Positions 54,033 to 62,879 of a DNA stretch of 64,000 nucleotides are shown here, piece by piece (within the stretch, counting starts at the first letter, position 1; every line of letters starts with the position of its first letter). Under the pieces are notes generated by a model. It was not told the DNA's origin. It saw only the letters and a list, made by a program, of their open reading frames with translations, and did no database searches. The position numbers were made by a program, and so were the translations under genes. Source of the stretch: Gammaproteobacteria bacterium (GTDB lineage Bacteria > Pseudomonadota > Gammaproteobacteria > Arenicellales > Poriferihabitantaceae); contig JAPOUQ010000085.1 in assembly GCA_026708585.1 (NCBI GenBank), forward strand, positions 1-64,000, written 5' to 3'.

Positions 54033-55561
54033 TCAAGTGAATCGGTCCACCGCGACCGCGATACTTTTCAGCGTAGCTTTTTTCGGAATTTGTGCAATTG
54101 CGCTGTTCAGGGATTCTTCAACCGTTTTGTTTTTCTTTTGCATTTTGAATTCAAGGACGAATACCTGACCCTGATGCACCACGACCATATTTGATCGGTC
54201 ATGACTAGTCCTTTCCTCTGCTTTGACTTTGACATCCGTGGCCTTTAAACAGGTGTACAGCAAACTCGCATACCAAGACTCATAATGACCAAGAACGCCA
54301 CTTGTATACCTTTGATGAGGAATACAGGAGAAAAATTTCTGAATCAATTCTTTGATTGCCAGAAAGTTGTTTTCGCCCAGATGCCGGATTAGCTTTCTGC
54401 CCGTATCTTCCGCCATCTGACCATTTCCTGTCAGGTGCTGGACAAAGCCCTTGTTAAACCGTTACTGAATCTCGAGATTTGGGTATTCCAGATGGTAGAC
54501 GGTTCGAGTCTCATCTTCCGCTATACGGGCATTCGTAAGATATCCCGACTGGCACAACAGGGCATCTATAGTGAAAGAGCCTAGCTCAAAATTCGTTATA
54601 TCTTCTTCATCGACGGTACGGTTTTCCAATTCCATGAAGCTGATTTTTCTAACCAGTAATCACCGATACAGGTAGTCAGGTTGTCCAGATCTGAACCAAC
54701 GAGCCTGAAATTTGCGTTTCTTGAACAGATGAAGAATGTCGTGAGGATTGAAGAGCTTCTCTTTACCCAGCCAGTTGCAGCCATTATACCAAGTTCGAAT
54801 TCTCTCCCGATCCAGTCCTTCCAGTTCTGGAGAAAACACGGTATCAAGATCCTGATCTGTATATCCGCAAACGGTTGCCAAGGGAGGATACAGGCTGATA
54901 TCGACGAGATTGTTCAAGCCAGAAGAAAAACTAGTTTTGGAAAACATCGTGACGCCGATCACGAATACAAAGCGGATGTGCTCTTTCTTTAGCATCCTTC
55001 AGGATACTGTATAGATTTCGCAGACTATCCCGATTTGCTCGTGCCTTTGTCGGGTTCTCCAGCACGTTCAAAACAGGTTGATCATATTTATCGACCAGAA
55101 CCACTACTTGTTTCCCCATTTCACGGTGTATTCGTCGCAGAATGTTTTGAAGTCGCTTGAGAGCCGATGTTACCGGCGGCAAAGATTCAAGATAAAAATC
55201 TTCCTCGATGTTGTATAGCTGATTAAGAACATGATTTGCTCGATCCTCAAGGTGTATCGACATCTCCACCAAAACTTAACCGGATGACAGGATATTTGAC
55301 TGACCAGTCCCAGTGCGGGTGAATATCCAGACCACGAAAGAGAGGTTCGATTCTTTCAAACAGTTCCTTCAGAGTACTGATCAGAAGACTCTTGTCGAAA
55401 CGGCGGGGACGGGAGAGAAAGTAAAAGTCACTCTCTTCAATCATTTGCCGAAACAGAGGTGTATTCTCCACAGAATAACAGCCCTTCTGCTGAAGTCGGC
55501 TGAATGTTTGAGTGGCCCGTGGGAGCGGCCGGCGTTCTTTTTGCCCAGTTATGCATATCAC
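54033..55561 (-). pseudogene. AAA-ATPase-like/PD-(D/E)XK nuclease gene, multiply frameshifted
   Basis: Pieces of one gene lie in different frames. The N-terminal AAA-ATPase_like part is at 55247-55561 (QTFSRLQQKGCYSV, SRPRRFDKSLL). Its middle is at 54931-55272 (VVVLVDKYDQPVL). The next part is at 54660-54995 (FSSGLNNLVDIS, VCGYTDQDLDTVFSPELEGL), and the C-terminal PD-(D/E)XK domain at 54033-54416 (VFVLEFKMQKK). Intact relatives have GKS in Walker A and VDEYD in Walker B. Here both are changed (DKS, VDKYD), confirming decay. Such ATPases of unknown function occur in high copy in some bacteria. It separates the corrinoid operon from mttB. Confidence 0.85.
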
Positions 55562-55846
55562 ACGAATATCCTAACATAGTGAGGATAAGTAGTTGCAACA
55601 ATTAATAGTTTGCGATTAAACCTCAAAACCTATGGCCTGAAGGAGTTCATGAGGCTAGATGGGACTTTTGTGAAATTCAGGTTCGAAAGGCACACAATTC
55701 TGATCAACAACGAACTAACAAACCGAAATAATTTCTCAATCGAGCAGTACTGAATTAAATCCAACCCGCCTTTCCAGGCTCCTGTTTAATCCATAGATGA
55801 TCTTGGTTGTCGAGACGAAAGAAACTTGTGGCTTGAGATGCTTAGA

Positions 55847-57376
55847 TCAATAGTTGGCATCAGTAAACGAATTCTTTCGAGTCTCAATAAATTCCAGTAA
55901 CGCCTCATCAATTGCTGGATCAATGGGTGGGGCCTCATATTCATTTAGCATCCGCTTCCAGATCGCATTCGCGCGAGCTGTCGCATCTAGGCTACCTTCA
56001 AGCTCCCATTGCTCAAAACTGTTGTTATCCGCAATTGACGATCGATAAAATGCTGTCTTGAAATTATCCTGTGTATGTGCACAACCTAGAAAATGAGATC
56101 CTGGTCCTACTTCCTGAAGTGCCCGCAATGCCTGACCATTTTCCGTAAGGTCATAGCCACCCGAGAATACTCCCATCATGCCTAATTGATCGGCATCCAT
56201 GATTAATTTTTCATACCCCGAAACGAGACCACCCTCTAACCAGCCAGCAGAATGCAAAACGAAATTGACACCAGCCATAATCGTGGGTAGCAACGTGTTC
56301 GAACTCTCATAGGCTGCCTGTGCATCTGTAATCTTAGAACCACACAACGACCCGCCACTTCGAAAAGGCACCCCGAGACGTCGAGCAAGTTCGGCACAAC
56401 CATAAATTACCAGCGCCGGTTCAGGTGTTCCAAATGTGGGCGCTCCAGACTGCATGGAAATCGAGCTTGAAAATGTCCCAAAAATAACCGGAGAACCCGG
56501 TCGAACCAGTTGGGTAAATGCAATACCAGCCAAGGCCTCAGCTAGAATTTGCGTCATGGTTCCAGCCACTGTGACCGGCGACATCGCGCCGGACAGGATG
56601 AATGGTGAGATAATACTGGCCTGATTGTTTCTGGCGTAGACTTCCGATGCCCCCAACATGGTCTCATCGAAAGTCATGGGAGAATTAGCATTGATGAGAT
56701 TCACCAACACTGTATTTTGGTCAACAAAATCCTTACCAAAAAGAATTTTGCACATTTCTACTGAGTCTTCAGCACGATCTGGATGAGTAACCGATCCCAT
56801 AAAAGGTTTATCGCTGTACTTGATGTGGCTGTAGACCATATCGAAATGTCTTTTGTTGACCGGTACATCTGTAGGTTCACAAACCGTCCCTCCCGAATGG
56901 TGAAGCGAGGGTAGCATGTAAGCCAACTTGACGAAATTTCGAAAATCCTCAATTGTCGCATAACGTCGACCTTGGTCTAGATCCCGAACAAATGGCGGAC
57001 CGTATACGGGTGCAAACACCGTAGAGTTGCCTCCAATTTTTACATTCCGCTTTGGGTTACGAGCCTTTTGTTCGAATATTGAAGGAGCACTTTCCTGGAT
57101 AATCTTTCGACACATTCCCTGAGGAAAACGAATTCGATCACCATCGATCTCGGCCCCGGCCTCTTTGAACCGTTTTTTTGCAGGGTCATATCTGAAATCA
57201 ATACCGATTTCTTCGAGAATAATGTCGGCATTGTGCTCAATCAGTTCAAGACCTTCCGCACTTAATAACTGCGAAGTGGGTATCTGTCGATTTAAAAAAG
57301 GGATGCTTACAGGTTCCGCTGGCTGCGTTTTGGAACGTGATCGGCGGCCGCTACGCTTCTTGGTAGATTGTTGCAT
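55847..57376 (-). CDS. MttB-family methyltransferase (non-pyrrolysine; glycine betaine type likely)
   Basis: The 509-residue TIM-barrel protein belongs to the trimethylamine methyltransferase superfamily, which transfers a methyl from a quaternary or tertiary amine to a corrinoid protein. Typical segments include FAPVYGPPFVRDLDQGRRYAT and, later, FGTFSSSISMQSGAPTFGTPE. No in-frame TAG is present, so it lacks pyrrolysine and resembles MtgB, which demethylates glycine betaine. The first 20 residues are rich in lysine and arginine (KKRSGRRSRSK). It is divergent from a GbdR-like regulator and close to the corrinoid operon, supporting a betaine-type substrate. Carnitine or other quaternary amines remain possible. 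Confidence 0.9.
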   Translation of the reverse strand: MQQSTKKRSGRRSRSKTQPAEPVSIPFLNRQIPTSQLLSAEGLELIEHNADIILEEIGIDFRYDPAKKRFKEAGAEIDGDRIRFPQGMCRKIIQESAPSIFEQKARNPKRNVKIGGNSTVFAPVYGPPFVRDLDQGRRYATIEDFRNFVKLAYMLPSLHHSGGTVCEPTDVPVNKRHFDMVYSHIKYSDKPFMGSVTHPDRAEDSVEMCKILFGKDFVDQNTVLVNLINANSPMTFDETMLGASEVYARNNQASIISPFILSGAMSPVTVAGTMTQILAEALAGIAFTQLVRPGSPVIFGTFSSSISMQSGAPTFGTPEPALVIYGCAELARRLGVPFRSGGSLCGSKITDAQAAYESSNTLLPTIMAGVNFVLHSAGWLEGGLVSGYEKLIMDADQLGMMGVFSGGYDLTENGQALRALQEVGPGSHFLGCAHTQDNFKTAFYRSSIADNNSFEQWELEGSLDATARANAIWKRMLNEYEAPPIDPAIDEALLEFIETRKNSFTDANY

Positions 57377-57532
57377 ATGAAATGGAAAGACAAGGGGTTT
57401 GAACGGGTCGAAATAACGGATAATATGAACATAACAATGATTTTTCCTGTTTTATCGCGACTCGCTCAGAATAATTTGCGTCAAGCATAAAGTATAACCA
57501 TAATTTATGTAAGTGTAGGAAACTGGTTTGCA
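57377..57532. promoter_or_regulatory. Divergent promoter region of mttB-like and glxA-like genes
   Basis: These 156 bases separate the start codons of the two divergently transcribed genes and should contain both promoters and a binding site for the AraC-type regulator. I could not identify an unambiguous operator or -35/-10 pair by eye. Confidence 0.4.
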
Positions 57533-58501
57533 ATGCAAGATTCACGATTAAAAAAACGAACAGCTCGCTATGGTTTCTTGCTCCTGCCTGGCTTTTCCAT
57601 TACGCCCTTCGCTGCAGCTCTCGACCCATTACGAATGGCTAACCGGTTGTCAAAAGAAGATTTATATAAGTGGGTATTGCTCGGTGAAAGTAAGCATCCC
57701 GTGATTTCTAGTAGTGGGCTGAAATTAAAAGTCACCGCACTCAAACACAGTGGTCAGCTCGATACCGTATTTGTTTGTGGTGGAGTGCACATTGAGAATT
57801 GTGTTAGCAAAACAGTGCGCGACTGGCTTCGTATCCAAGCGAAAAGGCACGTCAAGATTGGTGCACTTTGCACAGGTTCTTATATTCTTGCAGAAGCCGG
57901 ATTGCTTGGAGGGTATCGGTGTACCATTCACTGGGAAAATATGGCAAGTCTGATGGAAAAGTTCCCAGAGTTGATTGTCAGCCCAGTCTTGTTCAAGGTT
58001 GATCGGAATCGCTATACCTGTGCTGGTGGGATTGCTTCGATGGATATGATGATTCATTTAATTGCTCTGCACCACGGAACTACATTAGCAAATGAAATTG
58101 CCGAAGAATTTATGCTTGAGAGGGTGCGTGATCAGAACGACCGACAACCTTCATCGCTACGGATTTTGTTGGGGGGTAGGCAACCGAAACTAGCTGAGGC
58201 CGTGATTTATATGGAAGCCAACAAGGAAGATTTGCTGGAGCTTGGAGAAATAGCAGGCCATATTGGCATCTCAAGAAGACAACTTGAACGACTATTTCGC
58301 AAATATCTCAACTGCAGTCCAGTTGAATATTACAAACGACTCAGATTGATTCAGGCCCGACAACTTTTGCAACAGACTAGTATGTCGATTTCAGAGGTTT
58401 CCATAACGTGCGGTTTTAATTCTTCAAACTACTTTAGCAAGTGCTATCGCGAACATTTCAATTATCCACCAAGTAGTGAAAGAAGGCCTAACTTGGGTTA
58501 G
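57533..58501 (+). CDS. GlxA-family AraC-type regulator (GbdR-like)
   Basis: The 322-residue regulator has an N-terminal class I glutamine amidotransferase-like (DJ-1/PfpI) domain with Cys113 in GALCTGSYILAEAGLLGG. Two AraC helix-turn-helix motifs follow in the C-terminal 100 residues (EIAGHIGISRRQLERLFRKY, ISEVSITCGFNSSNYFSKCY). This architecture is that of GbdR, the activator of glycine betaine and dimethylglycine catabolism in Pseudomonas. Because it diverges from the MttB-family gene, it probably senses betaine or a demethylated product and controls the locus. Arginine or carnitine regulators share the fold. Confidence 0.88.
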   Translation: MQDSRLKKRTARYGFLLLPGFSITPFAAALDPLRMANRLSKEDLYKWVLLGESKHPVISSSGLKLKVTALKHSGQLDTVFVCGGVHIENCVSKTVRDWLRIQAKRHVKIGALCTGSYILAEAGLLGGYRCTIHWENMASLMEKFPELIVSPVLFKVDRNRYTCAGGIASMDMMIHLIALHHGTTLANEIAEEFMLERVRDQNDRQPSSLRILLGGRQPKLAEAVIYMEANKEDLLELGEIAGHIGISRRQLERLFRKYLNCSPVEYYKRLRLIQARQLLQQTSMSISEVSITCGFNSSNYFSKCYREHFNYPPSSERRPNLG

Positions 58502-58548
58502 AACGGAAACAATTTGCAAATCTACCGACTTATGTGCTTGATTTAACA

Positions 58549-60303
58549 ATGCCGAAATTCGACGAACCCCCTAGCAATAAAGCTCTGTATTGGCGTTTGA
58601 TCAGACATATTTTGCCTTATAAGGGGGTATTTCTGGTTGCGCTCTCAGGTATGATTTTAGTGGCTGCTGCTGATACCGGGTTTGCTTGGATACTTCAACC
58701 TTTGATGGATGAGGGCTTTGTCGGGCGCGATCCTGATTTTATCCGGATTATACCCATCATATTATTACTGATTGCTTTCGCGAGAGCATTCGGAGATTTC
58801 ATTGATACGTATTGCCTGAACTGGGTATCACGCAAGGTTATTCAGGATTTGCGTCAAGTTATGTTTGAGAATCTGATGTATGCTCCAACAGAATTTTACG
58901 ATCGTGAAACAACCGGCTCACTGGTCTCCCGCTTGACGTTTGATGTAGAGCAGGTTGCAAATGCCAGTGGTGGCGCACTCAGAATCGTTTTTAAGGATCT
59001 TGTCAAAGTAATATTCCTTCTCGGATTAATGTTTTATCTGAGTTGGCAGTTATCCCTGATTTTCATGGTGATTGTGCCGGCCGCTATTCTCATCTTTGCA
59101 CGAACTAGCGAAAGTATTCGACGCATCAGTATGCATATTCAAGAGAGTGTTGGCGATATCTCTCATATCGCCAAGCAGGTTTTTCAAAGTCATCGGGTGG
59201 TCAAATTGTTTGATGCGTACAGCCATGAGAAAGGTATATTCTTCAATGCCAATAACCACAATCGTCAGCAAATCATGAAACGCGTGATGATAGTGGCTTT
59301 AAGTGTGCCTACGATCGTCCTACTCATGGGAATTGGTATTGCAATCGTCATTTGGCTGGCTCTACAGTTTGAAATTAAACCGGGTGTATTTACCTCCTAT
59401 CTGGTCGCTATGACCATGGTTGTGGCCCCAGTTAAGAATTTGCTCAAGATTAACGAGATTATCCAAGCCGGATTGGCCGCTGCCACATCGATCTTTCGCA
59501 TGATTGATCTTGAAGGTGAGCCCGATAATGGAACCCGAATTTTGGATTCTGTGGTTGGAAATGTATCATTCAATTCGGTATCGTTTCGGTACAGCTCCGA
59601 TTCCGCCGAAGTTATTCGTGGTGTTGAATTTGATATTCCCGCAGGCGCAACCATCGCACTGGTTGGTCCTTCTGGCGCAGGAAAGTCAACTTTGGCTTCA
59701 ATGCTACTTCGACTGTACACGCCGACAGAAGGAAAAATCACAATTGATGGAATTCCGATAAACGAATTAACCATTAAATCTCTTCGGGATAATGTATCTT
59801 TGGTTAGTCAGGATATTTTGTTGTTTGATGACACACTCAGAAACAATATTACTTATGGTCGAACGGGTCCGATTGATCAGGAAAGATTAAATGAAGTGTG
59901 TGATGCATCCTATATCACCGATTTCATCAAGGATCTCAAAAATGGGCAGGATACCTTACTCGGTGAATCCGGGTTGCGTCTCTCGGGTGGACAACGCCAG
60001 AGGGTAGCGATCGCACGAGCACTTTACAAGGATTCTAGGATACTGCTGATGGACGAGGCTACTTCATCGCTGGATTCGAATTCCGAGCTTTATATTCACA
60101 AAGCAATTGAACGTTTGATTTCAGATCGGACTACTTTGGTTATTGCCCATCGGTTAAGTACAGTGCAAAATGCAGATCGCATTCTAGTAATCAATCGAGG
60201 GCAGATCATCGAACAAGGTACTCATGATGAGCTTATTCAAGCAGGTGGGCTGTATACCGAACTCGTCAATAGTCAGTTTTTGAAGCATTCGGATGTTCAA
60301 TAA
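58549..60303 (+). CDS. msbA: Lipid A flippase MsbA
   Basis: The homodimeric ABC exporter (584 residues from ATG 58549) flips lipid A-core across the inner membrane. Six membrane helices precede a nucleotide-binding domain with Walker A VGPSGAGKST (372-381), signature RLSGGQRQRVAIARAL and Walker B LLMDEATSSLD. Length fits MsbA. The in-frame GTG at 58534 is less likely than the ATG. It overlaps lpxK by 11 nt, giving the classic msbA-lpxK-kdsB order that confirms its identity among ABC exporters. Confidence 0.95.
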   Translation: MPKFDEPPSNKALYWRLIRHILPYKGVFLVALSGMILVAAADTGFAWILQPLMDEGFVGRDPDFIRIIPIILLLIAFARAFGDFIDTYCLNWVSRKVIQDLRQVMFENLMYAPTEFYDRETTGSLVSRLTFDVEQVANASGGALRIVFKDLVKVIFLLGLMFYLSWQLSLIFMVIVPAAILIFARTSESIRRISMHIQESVGDISHIAKQVFQSHRVVKLFDAYSHEKGIFFNANNHNRQQIMKRVMIVALSVPTIVLLMGIGIAIVIWLALQFEIKPGVFTSYLVAMTMVVAPVKNLLKINEIIQAGLAAATSIFRMIDLEGEPDNGTRILDSVVGNVSFNSVSFRYSSDSAEVIRGVEFDIPAGATIALVGPSGAGKSTLASMLLRLYTPTEGKITIDGIPINELTIKSLRDNVSLVSQDILLFDDTLRNNITYGRTGPIDQERLNEVCDASYITDFIKDLKNGQDTLLGESGLRLSGGQRQRVAIARALYKDSRILLMDEATSSLDSNSELYIHKAIERLISDRTTLVIAHRLSTVQNADRILVINRGQIIEQGTHDELIQAGGLYTELVNSQFLKHSDVQ

Positions 60304-61279
60304 ACTGGAGGCTGGGTGGAGCAAACCCGGGTGGATGAATTATGCATTACTCCCTCTGTCCTGGTTGTATATTCTTTTGCATAATCTTAAGTTCTGGACT
60401 TATCGTGCTGGACTGCAAAAAGTAGTCCGGGTCAAGGCTCCCGTTATTGTGATAGGGGGTATTACTGTGGGAGGTAGCGGTAAGACCCCGCTGGTCATTT
60501 CTACCGTAAAGCAACTGAAAGCACGAGGTTATCGACCCGGTGTAATTCTACGAGGTTATAAGGGTAAGTCTACCAAATGGCCAAGATTGGTAACTTCGGA
60601 TACGCCCGTACTGGAAGTAGGAGATGAGGCATTACTGATTCAAGTAGCGACTGCTTTGCCTGTTGTCATTGGCCCCGATCGTGTACAGGATGCCCAGATG
60701 CTGATTCAGGAGTGTAATTGTAATGTGATTGTCAGCGATGACGGGTTTCAGCACCTAGCTTTGGATCGTGATTTGAATATTGCAGTCATCGATTCAGAGT
60801 TCGGGTTTGGTAACGGATGGTGTTTGCCAGCCGGACCCTTAAGAGAACCCATCCATGGTCTAAAACGTGCAGATATACTGGTTAGAAATGGTAGTTTTAG
60901 CTGTACAAGTGAAGAAAATAGCTATACCATGAATATGAAAATTAAGGCTATTCGCAATTTATCAGACGGTAAGATTATTGATCTCCGTGATCTAAAGAAC
61001 AATCCCGTGCATGTGGTGGCGGCATTGGGGAATCCAGAGCGATTTTTTCGACAGATTGAAGAGCTGGGACTTGATATTATTCGGCATCGTTTCGTTGATC
61101 ATCATTTTTACAGACCTAGAGATTTGATGTTTGGTGATGATCTACCCATCCTTATGACCGAAAAAGATGCAATCAAGTGTCATGACCTACCATACAAAGA
61201 GCGTTTATTTGTAGTTGAGGCGGAAGCTGTATTGCAGGATGATTTTTTTCTGGAAATTCAATCCTGTCTCGGTTCCTGA
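60293..61279 (+). CDS. lpxK: Tetraacyldisaccharide 4'-kinase
   Basis: The 328-residue inner-membrane kinase phosphorylates the lipid A disaccharide. It has the early P-loop VIVIGGITVGGSGKTPLV (51-68), then PGVILRGYKGK, VIVSDDGFQHLALDRDLNIAVID and WCLPAGPLREP, which are LpxK hallmarks. The N-terminal hydrophobic helix (LLPLSWLYILLH) anchors it. Its gene starts inside msbA and is followed by kdsB after 27 bases, so lipid A assembly genes are co-expressed. Confidence 0.96.
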   Translation: MFNKLEAGWSKPGWMNYALLPLSWLYILLHNLKFWTYRAGLQKVVRVKAPVIVIGGITVGGSGKTPLVISTVKQLKARGYRPGVILRGYKGKSTKWPRLVTSDTPVLEVGDEALLIQVATALPVVIGPDRVQDAQMLIQECNCNVIVSDDGFQHLALDRDLNIAVIDSEFGFGNGWCLPAGPLREPIHGLKRADILVRNGSFSCTSEENSYTMNMKIKAIRNLSDGKIIDLRDLKNNPVHVVAALGNPERFFRQIEELGLDIIRHRFVDHHFYRPRDLMFGDDLPILMTEKDAIKCHDLPYKERLFVVEAEAVLQDDFFLEIQSCLGS

Positions 61280-61306
61280 ACTAATGGATCAGAAAAATTC
61301 ATTCGT

Positions 61307-62056
61307 ATGAGCAATCACTTTCACATCATTATTCCGTCTCGTTATGCTTCGACTCGCCTGCCCGGTAAGGCTCTAGCGGATATTTCAGGTAAACCAATGA
61401 TTCAGCGTGTGATTGAGCAATGCCAACAAACCAATTCGGATAGTATTATCGTAGCAACCGATGATGAGAGAATTTCTTCAGTCGCCAATAAATCAGGGGC
61501 TGTTTCGGTGATGACCTCGAATCAGCATCGTTCAGGGACTGAGCGCATTGCAGAAGCTGTCAGAATTATGGGTTTTCAAGATCAAGAAGTCATAGTAAAT
61601 GTGCAAGGTGACGAGCCTAGCATACCTCCAGTTCTCATCAATCAGATTGCTCAGAGTGTATCCAACTCAGGTCATCGGGTCATGTCAACTGCTGTGACAT
61701 CGATTCAGTCAGAATTAGAAATGTCTGAATCATCTGTAGTAAAAGCGGTCGTAAATGCTGAGGGTTATGCACTCTACTTCTCGCGAGCACCGATTCCGTT
61801 TTATCGCAATAAGACTGAGCAGGTTCTGACTTATGCAAAAAGACACATAGGAATTTACGGTTATCGGACCGAATTCATTCGGGATTATTCAGAAATGGCT
61901 CCTTCGCCTTTAGAGGAGTTGGAACAACTTGAGCAGTTACGTGTGCTATGGCATGGAGGTATGATCAAATGTGTTGAAGTAGATACATTACCTCTATTTG
62001 GTGTTGACACCGAACAGGATTTACAAACTACCCGTCGTTATTTTGCCTTGCAATAA
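61307..62056 (+). CDS. kdsB: CMP-KDO synthetase
   Basis: The 249-residue cytidylyltransferase activates KDO for addition to lipid A. The N-terminal nucleotide-binding segment IIPSRYASTRLPGKALADI is diagnostic, with VATDDERI, RSGTERIAEA, VNVQGDEPSIPP and HIGIYGYR following. Length is normal. It ends the msbA-lpxK-kdsB cluster. An 823-base gap follows before the next gene. Confidence 0.96.
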   Translation: MSNHFHIIIPSRYASTRLPGKALADISGKPMIQRVIEQCQQTNSDSIIVATDDERISSVANKSGAVSVMTSNQHRSGTERIAEAVRIMGFQDQEVIVNVQGDEPSIPPVLINQIAQSVSNSGHRVMSTAVTSIQSELEMSESSVVKAVVNAEGYALYFSRAPIPFYRNKTEQVLTYAKRHIGIYGYRTEFIRDYSEMAPSPLEELEQLEQLRVLWHGGMIKCVEVDTLPLFGVDTEQDLQTTRRYFALQ

Positions 62057-62879
62057 TATCCTTGCTTTTGCTGGTTTGGGAGATAGCAGAATGAATAAAT
62101 CAGTCCTTTTTTGGTCATTCAAGAAAAAGTTTGGGAGATTGTCAGTATTCCCGAGGTATCGAGAACCTAGAACATCTTTCCTTTTTCGTCTCGATGATCC
62201 CACTACGACTAGTGTTGAACGCTCGGTGGTAATTTTGGGTTACTGGTAGCCTGATTCAGACTCTTTGAGGATATTTTCCATATCATTTCATTAGGGACTT
62301 ATCAAGAATGGTTGACAAATTTTACTGAGGTCAACCAGGCGGTACCAATCCTACTACTGAACCTGAAGAAAGCCATAGTTCAGTAATCTGTATGGCCTTT
62401 CACAAGTTTGTTTTCCATAATTACCATCGCTGATTTCCTGCACTTATTTTGGAATGAATTCATGGTTTTGAATTCAACAGGACTGATATAAACAATCCAA
62501 TTGATTTGCTTTAACATAAAAGTCAAGTCTACAATAACTCGACTGTCTGAGAATCAAAAAAGACATGACCGTTTCGTTGTTTTCTACCCCCAATTCCATT
62601 CCAGAGTGGAATTGGGGTAGTTTGATTAGTTTGGGATGGTCCTGTGGAATCGTGATTAATCTACCGCCGCAACTTACTGGATCTACCCAACCTGCAAAGA
62701 TGGCCACAAAGATTCATTTGTTTCAGAAGTTACATCTCGAATGCTTTGTGTGATGGGTTCTGAAATCCATTTCCATACCACAATGCCAAGTTGCCAGATA
62801 GAAGCAATTCTCCAAAGATTATTCTTTCCAGAACTGAGAAAATATACCGATGCTGGTTTTTTGGTCTACATAATTCCGG
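62057..62879. other. Non-coding gap after kdsB
   Basis: Apart from one strong inverted repeat at 62583-62619 I see no gene or RNA here. Several short open frames on both strands lack a ribosome-binding site and recognisable composition. Confidence 0.5.
62583..62619. repeat. Long GC-capped hairpin in gap between convergent genes
   Basis: CTACCCCCAATTCCA (62583-62597) pairs with TGGAATTGGGGTAG (62606-62619), giving 14 base pairs with one bulged C around an 8-base loop. The region lies between kdsB and the converging AAA/DUF4143 gene. A strict poly-T run is lacking (TTTGATTAGTTT follows), so a bidirectional terminator or a mobile-element scar are both possible. Confidence 0.65.

Noticed and set aside
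55847..57376. Possibility that the MttB-family gene encodes a pyrrolysine-containing trimethylamine methyltransferase.
   Set aside because: The frame is uninterrupted, with no in-frame TAG, so it belongs to the non-pyrrolysine branch.
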